Origin: Guillardia theta CCMP2712 | Taxonomy: Eukaryota > Cryptophyceae > Pyrenomonadales > Geminigeraceae | Direction: 5' to 3' | DNA length: 47,610 nucleotides | Assembly (NCBI RefSeq): GCF_000315625.1 | Contig: NW_005434633.1 | Span: forward strand, 563,709-611,318 | In this document: piece after piece, positions 1 to 11,846 of the stretch | Layout of the letters: the number at the start of each line of letters is the position of its first letter | How positions within the stretch are numbered: position 1 is the first letter of the stretch | Program-made: the position numbers and the translations under genes | The notes under the pieces: model-generated | Seen by the model: only the letters and a program-made list of their open reading frames with translations | The model's database searches: none | Told to the model about the DNA's origin: nothing

Positions 1-64
1 TAACTCCCTGTCCTCTCCCGGCACCTGCTCTCCTTCCTCTCTCCCCCTCCCCCTCCTCTTCAAC

Positions 65-2017
65 TCACTGCTGTCCCGTCGGTCCTCCATCAGAGTTTCG
101 AAGTTTCTCCATGCCGAGGGAAATTCTCCGCAGGGGTTGGAGGAGGAGGTTCTTGGACATGGAGGGCTTGGGGGAGGAAGAGGAGGGGACGGACTGAGTT
201 CGAAAGATTTTGTGCTCCTCCTCCTTCCTCCCGCTCGGCGTCTCACTGCGCGACTGCTCCGGGTGGTAGAAGATAGGGAGCTCCAGTACCTGGCCAAGCA
301 GCGACGTCAACCGGAGAGTCATGGAGAAGGAGGAGAGAGGAGGAGGAGAAGGAGGAAAGGAGAGACCGAGGAAGACGATAGAGGAAGAAGTAGATGGACG
401 AGGAGAAGGAGGAGGAGGAGGAGGAGGAGGAGGAGGGAAGGAGAGACCGAGGAACAAGATAGAGGAGGAGGAGGAGGAGGAGGTTTGCGTGTTTCACCTC
501 ACTAGAACTTTTCCTCTTTTCCGGGTCCACCACCAGCAGCGAGTCTAGCAACTGCATCCATTTCGCCTTCGACTGAGAGGGAATGACTTCATTAGTAGTG
601 GAAGGGGAGGGTAGCGGGGAGGTAAGGGGGTAACGAGGGAGGAGTAGAAGGAGTAGGAGTAGGAGTAGGAGTAGTAGTAGTAGTAGTAGTAGGAGGAGGA
701 GGAGGAGGAGGAGGAGGAAGAGGAAGGAGGCGGAGGAGGAGAGAAGGAGGAAGAGGAGGGAGGAGGGGAAGGGCTCAGGAGCAGCACCTCCTTGACATCC
801 TGCTCCAACACGTTCGGGCTGTCGTCCTTCTCGATCCTCTCCTTGCTGATCAGGCTGCCGACCAGCTCCGGCAGGCTCGCGCGCTGGGAGGGCCAGGAGA
901 GGAAGTGGCAGGAGCAGTTCATCTTAGCCAACAGCTTCGAATCTGTCGGCGTCCCGACGAGGCTGAACGTCTTGATCAGCTGATCGCGGTTGAAGTTGAA
1001 GTGAGTCGCCTGCGGGCAGTCGCAAACGTCCTCCACCCTCCCCATCAGTGCACAGCGCCCGCTCAGCATCTCCAGCACGATGCAGCCTGCCGACCACTCG
1101 TCGATCTTGGGAGTGTAGGAGGCGCAGCCCATCAGCAGCTCGGGCGCACGGTACCAGAGGGTCGAGACCTCGTTTCTCACCACCATGTTCTCGTCCTGGA
1201 ACTCGCGGGCCAGGCCGAAGTCTCCGATCTTGAGGGTCATGCCCTTGAAGACCAGCACGTTAGCCGGCTTGATGTCGCGATGGGCGACTTTGATGCTGTG
1301 AAGGTACTCGATGCCTCGCAGAATGTCTTCCGTCCCCTTGAGGATCATCGAGAGCTTCAGCGATCGCTTTTGCCGTTTGATCACCACGTGCAGATCTGCC
1401 AGCGCCTCTTCGAAGACGATCACTGTCGAGTCTGCTGTCGCTCCTAGGATCCCGATCACGTTGGGATGGCTCCCTACCCTCTTCATCATCTCTATCTCCC
1501 GCTTGAACGCGTCCCTCCTGTGCTGCCCCGGGCTCGATTTCTTGGCGTCCTCGGGGTCAAGATCGACGTCTGGCCATATCACCTTCACCACGACTCGTTC
1601 TCCGCTCTCCAGGATCGTCGCTTGCCACACTCCCCCGTAAGCTCCCTTCCCAACTTTGTCCGACACCTACTCCTCCGGTGAGCATCATCAAGTATGCAAG
1701 AGCAGCCACGACGAGAGCAAGGAGGAGAAGGAGGACGGACCAAAAACGAGAAGGGCAAAGAAGGAGAGGAGGAAGGGAAGAGGAGAAAGGCGAGGAGAGC
1801 GGAGGAGATAGCGGTGGAAAGGGAGAGATAGGAAGATCAGGATGTGGAGGAGAGGAGAAGAAAGAAGGAGAAAGAAGGAGGAAGAAGGATCAAGACGTAG
1901 AGAGGAGGAGGCGACCTCCAGGTCGGATCTTCTGAACTTCTTGAGGTTCTGTTTCTTGGCCTGCTCCTTCTTGGGCGCTGCATCCTCGTCAGCTCCTGCT
2001 TCCCTCTCCTTGCACAT
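65..2017 (-). CDS. CDK-like (CMGC) serine/threonine protein kinase
   Basis: Four exons read on the minus strand: 2017-1916, 1666-788, 551-498 and 289-65. All junctions are GT-AG and phase 0, giving about 419 residues. The start is the ATG at 2017, which gives a 34-residue basic leader. Kinase motifs in order are the glycine loop GKGAYGGVW, the lysine in VVVKVIW, a C-helix segment DAFKREIEMMKRV in place of PSTAIRE, HRDIKPANVL, DFGLAREF and TLWYRAPELL. The TLWYRAPE plus DEWSAGCI pattern is typical of CDKs and their relatives; no MAPK-type TxY is seen. The last conserved block, LLDSLLVVDPEKR, only appears after a 236-bp intron is removed. The tail of about 70 residues is Ser/Pro rich. The exact CDK subfamily is not resolved. 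Confidence 0.85.
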
Positions 2018-3002
2018 TCACCTGCTTGACTCGCAGAGGGAGAGCGAGTTATGCCTGACCCTTGATCCCTCATGAAGATGCGCCGGAGGATGTGTCTCGG
2101 CATCTCGACTCCACTCACAGCTACCGCATACCCCCTCCACCTCGCCTTCCCCTTGTTTGCATACAACCTGAAAATTCTAGTTCACCACATGCCGTCCAGT
2201 CGCACTTGACGTTACCAGCGATCAGTGAGGGTCCGACATGTTCGATGTGCTCATGATGTGTCCCCTCCGACCTCCTATGTCCATCTGTAATGCACAGCAC
2301 TGAGTCTCGTCAATCGCATCAGCACTGGAGCATTTCATGCACATTTCTTTCAACCATGTCCATAATTTCCTGATCTATATCTTATCCAGCATATCTTTGG
2401 ATGACCGCTTGCTCTGCTTTTTTCTCAGAATCATTGGGCCTCGATATGAAACGAGCTCAATATGTACTTGACGCACTTTCGTCTCTCCTTAGATCTTTGG
2501 GACTATCTTGTCATTTTCATCGATTGTATCATACCAGATCTCAGATATAATTGTCATTGCATCTCACCCTCTCCTCTCATCTTCTGCGCTGCCCTTGTCC
2601 TGAACTGCCCTCCCTTTTCTTCCCTGCTCCGTGCTCCCCATCTCGCGTCGCCTCTTCTTTGCCTATTCTCACGTTCTCTCTCCTCTGTCCTTGAATCAGC
2701 ATAAACTAACTCTCTCTTCCCTTATTCTCCTCCTCTCCTCCTCTCCTCCTCTCCTCCTCCTTCTCTCTTCTTTGCGCCATCTCTGGCAAAACGCCATGAT
2801 AGCGGTTCGGATTTTACAAATGAGTTTAAAACTAAAATAATGATATATTGTTTTTATTATATAACCTTATAAATGGACATATCGTAGCATCGAGTACTCA
2901 GTGAACCCCCTTCACAGGTTTTAAACCCCCTTTCCGAGTATCACAAAACTATATAATTATTTTAAAAAGATAACAGCACTAAACGCAGGTGTATAGTAGA
3001 TT
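2018..3002. other. Gene-free interval upstream of the CDK-like kinase
   Basis: This is the 5' flank of the kinase gene. It contains a CT-rich stretch (about 2560-2790) and an AT-rich stretch (about 2815-2990). Short open frames here have no recognisable motifs or plausible splice-linked partners. I see nothing I can call as a gene. Confidence 0.5.
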
Positions 3003-3284
3003 CAAAAATGTAGGTGTAGAAGATGCTTGAAGATGTAGCAGATGCTTGAAGATGTAGCAGATGCTTGAAGATGTAGCAGATGCTTGAAGATGTAGCAGAT
3101 GCTTGAAGATGTAGCAGATGCTTGAAGATGTAGCAGATGCTTGAAGATGTAGCAGATGCTTGAAGATGTAGCAGATGCTTGAAGATGTAGCAGATGCTTG
3201 AAGATGTAGCAGATGCTTGAAGATGTAGCAGATGCTTGAAGAACCAGCTGCTTGGAGATGTAGCAGATGCTTGAAGATGTAGCG
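3003..3284. repeat. 19-bp tandem repeat (minisatellite)
   Basis: The unit GATGCTTGAAGATGTAGCA occurs 11 times perfectly head to tail from 3022 to about 3230. Diverged units flank the array on both sides (3003-3021 and about 3240-3284). Because 19 is not a multiple of three, all three minus-strand frames stay open through the array and give the same 19-residue periodic peptide. That explains the overlapping long frames here without invoking a protein. Confidence 0.95.
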
Positions 3285-3972
3285 AATGTATGAAAGTGTG
3301 GTATACAACTTCGATACTGCTCAAAGTTCCTATCTTCCTCCGGGACAATTTTGTCAGGAGTCTCTATACCCAGCTTGTTGATGTTTCCCGCCTCCCATTT
3401 AAGAACAATAAAGCAGTGTACATGTCGAATGTATGGAGACACAACGATCTATGAAGATGTAACTATATATGATGGTGTCTAATTCCTTCAGCATCTGTAT
3501 CAATGAGTTGTAGGCAGGGGCGGCACAAGAAGTAGTTCTAGTTGAGAGAAGTTTCACAGCATCTACGGAAGGAAGCATATTGTTTTGTTGCTGCTCCGAT
3601 TTTGGCAGGTGTGGGGAAGGATGGGGATGAAACAAGAAGGTGATTGAAGCGAGGTTGGAGATGGGAGGAGATACACTCGAGATTATCAAGAGTACAGCTC
3701 TAGCGTTACTGTACTGTTGACCTTACATGAAAGTTACAATCTCTTCTTACCTCGTCGTTGACACCTCAGAAGATTGTCATTCAGCTCAACATGTCATTAC
3801 CCCATCACTCCTTGGAGATTGATGGCTTTTCCCGATCTCATCTTCCAGCCCCTCGTTGCTCTCTTCCCTGCCTCTCATTCTGCCCCTGTCCCCTCCTTTT
3901 CGTTCTTTCCATGTTCAATCGCTCTCCCTCCCCTTCAGTCTCCAGCATGGCGCCCAAAGAGCCTCGTCGGCC
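3285..3972. other. Gene-free interval downstream of the SMCHD1-like gene
   Basis: No frame in this stretch shows a protein motif. Part of it (3935-3972) may belong to the SMCHD1-like gene if that gene's last intron is removed as described in its entry; the stop codon would then be at 3935-3937. Confidence 0.4.
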
Positions 3973-6900
3973 TCAGCCGCTTGCTCCCACTCGCCTGCTG
4001 CTTCCCGCCGTCAGGTCAACCCACAAGTCCCTCCTCCCTCCTCCCTCCTCCCTCTTCACCTCCTGGCTTTCGAGCGCGCGCTTGTTCGGAGTCCCGTTAA
4101 CCCTCCGAGTCTTGAGCGTCTCCTGCTCGACATGCGAGCTGAGGTTCTCCAGCTCCTGCTGGCACTGAAGCATGCTGTCGCAGTTCTTGAGGACAATCTG
4201 AGGAAGGGAAGATGCGATCAGCAAGGCTTCTGCTCGTCCTCGTCCTCGTCCACGTTCTTCACCTCCTCCTCCTCCTCCTCCTCCTCCTCCTCCTCCTCCT
4301 CCGCTAGGGATCACTTCACCTTGAGCTCCTCCTCTATCCTTGAGGCGTCGTCCTTCTCCTTTTGCAGATCCTTGTACTCCGAGGATTGCAAGACGTCGAC
4401 GAGGCCCATCCTGGTCCTCCTGCTCCCCACCTTCCGCATCCCGTCCCAGCACAGCACCTTGCTGGGCATGTCCAGCCCCACCATCATCTCACCGGCTCCA
4501 GCGCTCTGTTCGCAGTACAACTTGGCCTGTTCAAAGTGCTCGAAGACGAGCAGTCTGCTCAGCATGTGGATTGCCAGCTTCTTCAGCCCCTGAAGCATCC
4601 TCGGATCCTCCCGCTGTTGGACGTTCCGCTGTTGGACGTGAGGCACCACAAAGTCGCTGGCCCTCCCGATGGCCCCCATCGGCAGCCTGCCGGTAGGCGG
4701 CGACCCGGAGAGCTTGTCGAGGGCGATGGCAGCAAGAGGCCTGCTCCTGAAGGAGGAGGAGGAGGAGGAGGAGGAGGAGGAGGAGGAGGAGGAGGCAGCC
4801 TGCAGCTCCCTGTCACAGTCTTGAGCTCGGCGGAAGACGAGGCAGTCCAGGTCTTCCCCGAAGGCTGTCGACAATGCCGTCTGAAGGTCCGACGACTGCG
4901 GGTGATCGATCAAGAACAGGGTGGATAAGCAGCCGAGGGCGGAGGAGTCGGCGGGGAGTTTGACGGTGGAGACGTGGGTCTTGTTTTGTAGCTTGTCAGA
5001 AGCAGCTTTCATGGCTGCCAGCTTCTCCTCCACCGCTTTCTTGTAGTTGGTCACAGCCGGCAGCTGCTGCTCGCACACCTGCCGTAGAGCCTGGCAGTCC
5101 TCGTGCTCGGGACGAGAGTAGAAGAATCGGATGTCCTCTGAGACCTCCCGAGTCTTGGGCAGCCTGTCGACAGCGTTGTCGATGCAGCTCTGAGCTAGCG
5201 ACAATTTCCGGCGGATTTCTTGCTCCTGCTGCTGCCTCGCTTGTTCCTCAGTATCCCTCTGGTCCTGCTCTACAGAGAGTTCACTGATGCTGAACTCTTC
5301 CTCCATGTCTTCTTCTTCCCTCCGGCTCGCAGACCCATCCTCTTCGCTGACCGATGGGGGCTTCGGCACTGACAAAGTCTCTCGGCCGACCTGCTGTAGC
5401 TCTATGTTGCTCTCGATGTCAAACTCAAGGCTGCAGGTGCTCTCCCAGAGCTCGGAGGAGCCTTCGGGGACGAGTCGGAAGCTGCCGGAGACTTCCGGAG
5501 CAGCGGCATTGAGCGTGACAGGGTCAGCGAGCAGGGTGAAGTGAGTTCTTCCTATCAGGCGCGGCTTCACTGTTGCCTTCCAACCTTCCTCGCTGTGGAA
5601 TTCCGAAGGTCTCCCTCCTCCGTCGCAGGCTCGTACCAGGAAGTCCCACTGTAACATGTTGCTCGGGGAGGCAGTCAGGTTCAGCTTCAGCTGCTCCACG
5701 GGGCCTGGGGGAGAAGGTAAGGAAGAGGAACGGCAGAGAGGGAGGAGCTACCTGGTCTCACTTCGACTTCGCACTCGCCTGACGGGATTTCGCTGCTGTT
5801 GCTGTAGGTGGGCCGCGTGTCGGTGAAGACGGCGTGAACTTTGTGTTTCCCAAGGTGGAAGAGAGTCAAGGTAGCGAGCAAAACATTCTTGTCGAAAGAG
5901 ATGTAATCGGCCTGTACTCTCTCAGTCCCGCAGTAGAAATTGACGTTGGGCATGGCGCTCATCCCTTCAACATCCTTCTTGTCCTCGGTATGAAACTGAA
6001 CCTTGGCATCAAACCTTGCCTCTGCGATGTCGATGTCGATTTCACTTCTCGTCTTCCTCCTCCGCTCGTTGTCCCTCTTCTTCTTCTGCAGGTAGCCCAC
6101 CTTGCTTCCCACCGTCATCGCGACCCTCATCACTGAGTTCCGCGGGTTCACGACGATCCTCAAGTCGTATTGAAGTCTCTTGCTGGATATCACAGCGTCG
6201 TATTCCCCAGCTGCAAGGGCCGGGATCGTTCTCAGTCTGAAGCAGGGCCCCGTTGACCCATCGATCTCCTTCTCCAGCAAGACGGACTTCTTCTTGACCG
6301 TCATCTTGAGGCCAGAGTTCCACTCCGATGACAAGTTGTTCCCTGCCACGTCCGCCACTATGAACCTGTGATCACACTCTTGCTGCGACATGCTGTCGAC
6401 TACGATCGAGAGCGGCTCCGGCCCAGACTCCATGCAGATCTGGTCTGGAACTCCCGCCACAACCTGCACGTCAAGTCTGACAGGCTCGAGGCAGAAGTTC
6501 TCAACACCAGCCTCAGTCTCAGCGCGGATGGTGACGTGGAGGGTCAGGGAGCCTTTGGCTGGTCGCGACAGCAGCCGAGCGCTGTAGACAAGCAGGCTAG
6601 CTCCCTCGACCTTAATGTAACTGGCAGCCGTTTGAGGTGCAACGACGTTGACGGTGCCTGGCTCGCAGATCTGGACTTGGACACTTTCTCCCTCCTCCTT
6701 GGGTTCATCGTAAGTGAATCGGAACGCAGCTATTTCCTTAAGAGTCACTTCTCTGGCTTCGATCTCGTAGCCGTTCTGGTCGACCATTGTCCCGAGGAGT
6801 TGAAATGTTTCCCCTACTGTCAACTGCGACGAGTTGATCAGGCTGAGCTTCAGCCTGCTGGGTACACCCGGTTTGACTTTGACGTTTATCGAGTACTTGC

Positions 6901-9900
6901 ACAGCCTCGTTGTCTTCCCGTCTTGTTTCTTCATCACTGAGACGGTGTGGGTGGGAGCTGAAGGCACTTGAAGGGAAGGGAGCGCGATAGGTCGACAACC
7001 GGCCACTTGAACCCTCCGATCATGCTGACGAGCCCAGCTGACCTCGACCTGCACGTTTGACAAGTCGTTGGACGACTCGTCCGTGCGGTCATGGCAGCTC
7101 TGGTTGGCCTCGTCGGTGAGCTGGAGGGTCAGGTCTGAGATTTCGTCGCCATGCTCTGCGACGATCTCTACCTCTCGCTCCTCGTCGTCGCATCTCTCCA
7201 GCGGCAGCTCTCGGTCAGCTCGCAGCAGCTTCACCCTCCTGGGAGAGCCGCTCGGCACCAGCGTCTTGGTCAGCCTCGCATGGAGCAGAGTCTCCTCAGT
7301 CTCGTACAGCAGGTCGAGAGTAGCTTGCAAGCTCTTCGGAAACTCCTCCGAGTCGCAGAAAAAAACGTTGGGAGCCAGGGCATCCGGGTCAAGGGAGTCT
7401 AGGAGAGACTTGTGGTAGACGAAGCAACGACCCTTTATGGCGTCTGGATGAAGATCCTCCGGGCTATCCTTATCCCGTTCCAGCAGGCGGGAAGTCAGAG
7501 AAGATTTGAGCTTGTAGTACTCCACAGTCATACCAGTGGCCGGAACGTCGAGGCTGGAGTCGTTGAAGATAGATAAGATCCTGCCGTACACGTTGACCTT
7601 AGGGTAAGTCTTGCGATGGTCGCTCTTCTGAAGCTCCCACTCTGTTTCCATTACGATGAAGTCTCCAACTTGGAAGAAGCCATGATCCTTGTGAGGGATT
7701 CCTGCAGGAACTTGTTGTTCCAATATCTTCTTCTTCCACCGGTCACAGTCACCCTTGTTGAACGTCTTGGAGTCATCGCAACATGCTCCTGGGGCGCAAG
7801 AGAACAAAGTGCTGACGCAGTTTGACTGGAGGTGACAGAGTCCCTTCTTCACATCTTTTCCTTCCCACTTGGATTGTTTTGACAAGACGAGATCTGGGCT
7901 GGTCAAGAGAAGCTTGCTCCCGGTAACTGAGCTGCAGACATTCTCACTTTCGTCCTGTATGGTGATATCGATGGGATCGAAGTTCTCGTAGTTTTTCAGT
8001 TCGGTCCAAGGAACGTCACTCTTGATGCTGCTGGCTGGTCCATGTTCAACTGTGATCAAGATGCTGCACTGAACCTCTTTCTTCTTGTCAACGTCTGCTT
8101 CCTCCAGTCCTTCACTCACGATGACCTTGGCTGAATGCGTCCCGACTTTTGCTCTGGTCACGCAGAGGTCTGAAATCCTAGCGGTCGACCCTTGAAAGTT
8201 GTAAGTGAAAGAAATCTGCATGTTCTCAGCGTCATCTGCAACGACGGAAACCCTGTGAGTAGAGTTGCTCAGCGAGATTGTGTTGTTGTACTTGTCGACG
8301 ACTTTCAGTGCATGCGAGCTCTCCTTGCCCAGCACACAGCAGATGGTGGACTCGTTGGGGTCGAGGGTGACACTATCCATATCTCCGGGTACGATCTCGA
8401 ACGTCACTGGGTCACTCTGGAAGGACCTGCCATCGTCCTCTGGCTTCAGGTGCAATACGTACTTGTCAGCTATCGACAAAGTCAAGAGGTCAGCAGACCA
8501 CTGAGCCTTGTTTTCGTCGATGTGAAACTCCTTTTCAAAGTTCTTCTGCCCCTTGAGAGTTGCTTTCATGCTTGGTGTGTAGCCTTTAATTTCCTCGCCC
8601 ATCGAATTCTTGCAGGATATCCGAGGGAAGAGAATGGCAGGGCCAGCCTTGAAACTCTTGTCTCTGTACGTTGCAATCACTCTACGCACAATCTTGCTCT
8701 CATTTAAATTCTTGATAGCGTCGAATTCCTCCTGCGTGATATGCTTCATAGTTTTGTGCGGTATTTCATGTAGAGAATGTTTCATGCTGTTGTCTGGATA
8801 CAGCTCATCCAACTCGACATTGCCGATACAGTTACTGTTTGAGAAGTGCCCTTTTTGCAAGAATCTCACAACCTTCCCCACAACCCTCATAGCATTCTTC
8901 TTGTACTCCCTGGTGTTAATAAGCTCAATCAACTCACCGACCTCAAACGTCTCGTTGCAGATCACAACTTTGTCATGTTCAGAAACATCTTTAACTGGAT
9001 CATGTGTGGGGTTTTCTCCTTGGAACGAGACCTCGGTATCGTACGTGAGATGGCATTTGTTCACCCAATAGTCATATGGTGCAGCTAGATTCTTCTTACT
9101 GAAAGCCTTCTTCAGCTTGTTTACACTCTCTGAACTGCTGCTGAACTCCCGTTTGTTCGACTCTGGTACGACCGCTCGATCTACAAACAGGATCCCAAAC
9201 GTCCTCTCGTAGCAACGCTCTGGTGCATTCGCATCTTTGCGGTGATGCATGAAGTCAGGATAGAAGTGCTCTCCAGGTAGCCAGCGGCCCATCCAGAACG
9301 TCATGAAACGTCGTTTGTCGCTGAATGTTCGACCCGGCATCTTATCAACGTATGGTACAGTTTCCACCTGCTCCTTCCGAGGGAAGTAGAACACAGCTCC
9401 AATGACAACCGAGGTGGTTGACTTGTCGACTTCGAACTCAACGTGGATCGGGAAAATATCTGCAGCGCCGTCGAGCACTTGATCGATGCAGCAGGTTGAG
9501 CTAGACAGGCGATAAACTTGAGGAGTCATGGAGTGGTTGAGAAGGACATGGAACTTGAAGTCGATCTGGCTTATGTGTGCTCTATCATTGTCTATGAACT
9601 TGTTCAACATGTCTTTCAGTTTCTGCATCTCTTCCAGCACGAACTTGATCGTCTTGCCAGGCCGACTGGTAGAAAGCAGGCAGGACTTTCCAGTTTGCTC
9701 CAGGAGCCTGTCTAGAAACCTGCCTGACCCCTCGATCTCTCCCTCAAGGTACAAGTAGTACATCGCCCTGAGGCTTGCAAGGTAATCCTGAAGGGCCTCT
9801 GGGGAGAAAGCTCCGTTACTGCTAAATCTGTTAACATTGAAACCTTCAATCTCAATCCTGCAGAAAGTGGACGTGACGTCTGCTCCATCGTCGAGGGGCA

Positions 9901-10458
9901 TCTCATACACATCGGCAATGAATTCACCTTTGTTCGGCTCAGTCACAACCGTGACATGCTTGCTGTCCCGCGTCTTGCTGCTAACAATGTAGGTCTCGCC
10001 CAGGAAGTTGCAGGCACTCTTCGCTCCCATCCCGTAGCGTGAGAAGGTGCCCGCGAGGTATCTGCCAAAGGAGTCGATCTGCATCGAGGAGGAGTCGTTT
10101 TGGGAGGCATTTTCGCAGCCCATCTTGAACATCACCGTCGGGTCGTCTGTCCCGATCCCGTTGTCGTCGATCACCAAACTTTTGTTCTGCCAGTCCAGGG
10201 TGATCAGGATGGTCTTGGGCTCCCCTGGTGGTTTGCAAAGGATGTACTGGATCGAGTTGTCGACCAGCTCGCCAATGGCTGACAGGAAGCAGCAGTCTGC
10301 TGTCACGCTGTCGATAAACTTCTCCTTGGAAGGCTTTGTGTCTGCAGTTCGTACATGCTTGCGTTTCTCTCGATTTCCTGCCGCACTATCAGATACTTGT
10401 CACAAACAAAAAGTATGCCGATGATCACCTCTTGGTACGAAAGATGTGTGTTCGCCAT
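3973..10458 (-). CDS. SMCHD1/GMI1-like GHKL ATPase with SMC hinge domain
   Basis: Predicted exons are 10458-10439, 10385-5752, 5704-4320 and 4197-4060, with a final exon to 3973 (read-through) or to 3935 (if one more intron is removed). The product is about 2,090 residues, close to human SMCHD1 (about 2,005). Near the N-terminus are the GHKL ATPase boxes: N-box GELVDNS, G1 DDNGIG and G2 RYGMGAK. The middle 1,000 or more residues are beta-rich, with repeated Ig-like segments. The exon at 5704-4320 carries a coiled coil, then a hinge-like domain with conserved features such as LLVFEHFEQAKLYCEQ and KVLCWDGMR. A serine run encoded at about 4750-4797 interrupts the hinge. In animals and plants this family acts in chromatin silencing (SMCHD1) or recombination and small-RNA pathways (GMI1, DMS3); a chromatin role here is inferred. 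The 53-bp first intron is my least certain junction. Confidence 0.85.
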
Positions 10459-10583
10459 CTTGTATGCCGCAGTCGGTGTTGGGCCTCTGTGCCATTCTTC
10501 GAGCGTCGCAAGCTTGCGATCACAGACGGACGAAAGATGGGGAACAGGGGGAAGAGATATGAAGAGACCAGAAGGAGAGGGAA

Positions 10584-10710
10584 GGAGAGGAGAGGAGAGG
10601 AGAGGAGAGGAGAGGAGAGGAGAGGAGAGGAGAGGAGAGGAGAGGAGAGGAGAGGAGAGGAGAGGAGAGGAGAGGAGAGGAGAGGAGAGGAGAGGAGAGG
10701 AGAGGAGAGG
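10584..10710. repeat. (AGGAG)n pentanucleotide tract, about 25 copies
   Basis: An uninterrupted homopurine run with a 5-bp period (AGGAG) lies about 125 bp upstream of the predicted start of the SMCHD1-like gene. It has homopurine/homopyrimidine strand asymmetry and spans about 127 bp. Its position puts it in the 5' UTR or core promoter of that gene. Confidence 0.95.
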
Positions 10711-11436
10711 GAAGGGAGGAAATGGGGAAGGTGGCAGAACTTGGTTTAGCTACATTTGGACCGGTAGGTGGAAAGGCTGTGTAATTCATGAGTGCATTAA
10801 AATGAAAAACTTCGGTTCAGACCATAAGTAATTGAAGCAAGGTGCAGAGGTGTGCCATCTAAATCGGGTCATTACCTCTTGAGGGGGGTGGGGGTAGGAT
10901 CTTTGCTGGGAAACTCGTTTGTCGCAATGATAATTGAGTAATCATGATTACTCAACTCATCCACGAACGAGGCTCATAACCGTTGTGGTAAGAAAATTGG
11001 CCGCAGCCCGGCCAGCCCTTTACTCAAAGTTAAGTTAAAATCAGTACGAGGACAATCAGGAGAGTCGAGGAGGCTTGACCGTGGGCCTGACACTGTCGCA
11101 CAGGCCAAACGGCGAGAAGAGAAAAGACAGCGAGAACCAAACCCAATACTGCCGACTACTCCTTTACTGCTGTCGGCCAGCACTCACCGTCGCCTTTGCG
11201 GCAGCCTTCGGGCCGGGCCGCGTCATTCCCGGCCCGGAGGTTTCGGCCGCAGTGAATTCGAAACTGAGCCCTCGCGGCATAGTTTGACTGAGGCGGGCCA
11301 GGCGTGTACTCAGTAGAGGCAACAAGGGGGGTACTTTGTAAAGGATACGGTGGGGTGGAGGGGTGGGGTTGTTTGTAGCGTTTGTCAGGAACTTTTTTAA
11401 AAGTGTTCATGTCCATGAGAAATGAAGATGGGAGGG

Positions 11437-11522
11437 TGAGATGTCTGAAGAAGCTATGATGATGAGATGTCTGAAGAAGCTATGATGATGAGATGTCTGA
11501 AGAAGCTATGATGATGAGATGT
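11437..11522. repeat. 26-bp tandem repeat, three copies plus a partial
   Basis: The 26-bp unit begins TGAGATGTCTGAAGAAGC and ends TATGATGA. Three exact copies run from 11437 to 11514, followed by an 8-base partial that diverges at ATGTCATGG. It lies in the promoter-side gap before the KEN-box gene. Confidence 0.9.
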
Positions 11523-11846
11523 CATGGAAAAGAGATGAGGACATCGCATTACATCATGGTTGTAAAGAATCGCAATTGTAATCTACAGCTAAGAAGGATG
11601 AGATATGAATCTGCAATGTTTTCAAAAGCATAGCGACAGTTGAGGCAGATAGTTACAATGAAGGCAAGGATTCTACAAACTATCAAAGGTCGAGGTAGTG
11701 ATGCATTGTAGAGCCAAATGATGGTGAAGTAATGAGGTACGCAAGTAGATTACGTCGTTAACTCATTGCGCACTGTTTGTGAGCTAATCTTGTTGAACGA
11801 AAAGTCTACGAGCTTGCTGATATTGTTCAGGCTGAGCTCGCCTGTG

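Larger units (their letters stand above)
10459..11846. other. Head-to-head intergenic region between the SMCHD1-like and KEN-box genes
   Basis: This shared 5' flank contains a pentanucleotide purine tract (10584-10710), a GC-rich stretch (about 10990-11290) with CCGGCCC-type words, and a three-copy 26-bp repeat (11437-11514). No coding frame is supported. A minus-strand open frame at 11750-11983 overlaps the first exon of the plus gene and is treated as spurious. Confidence 0.5.

Noticed and set aside
3003-3284. CRISPR-like array
   Set aside because: Units are directly adjacent with no spacers, in a eukaryotic nuclear context.
2962-3442. Three overlapping minus-strand open frames with 19-residue repeats
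   Set aside because: They are one 19-bp satellite read in all three frames; no start context or splice partner.
10520-10831. Arg/Glu/Gly or Leu/Ser periodic frames
   Set aside because: Translations of the (AGGAG)n tract.
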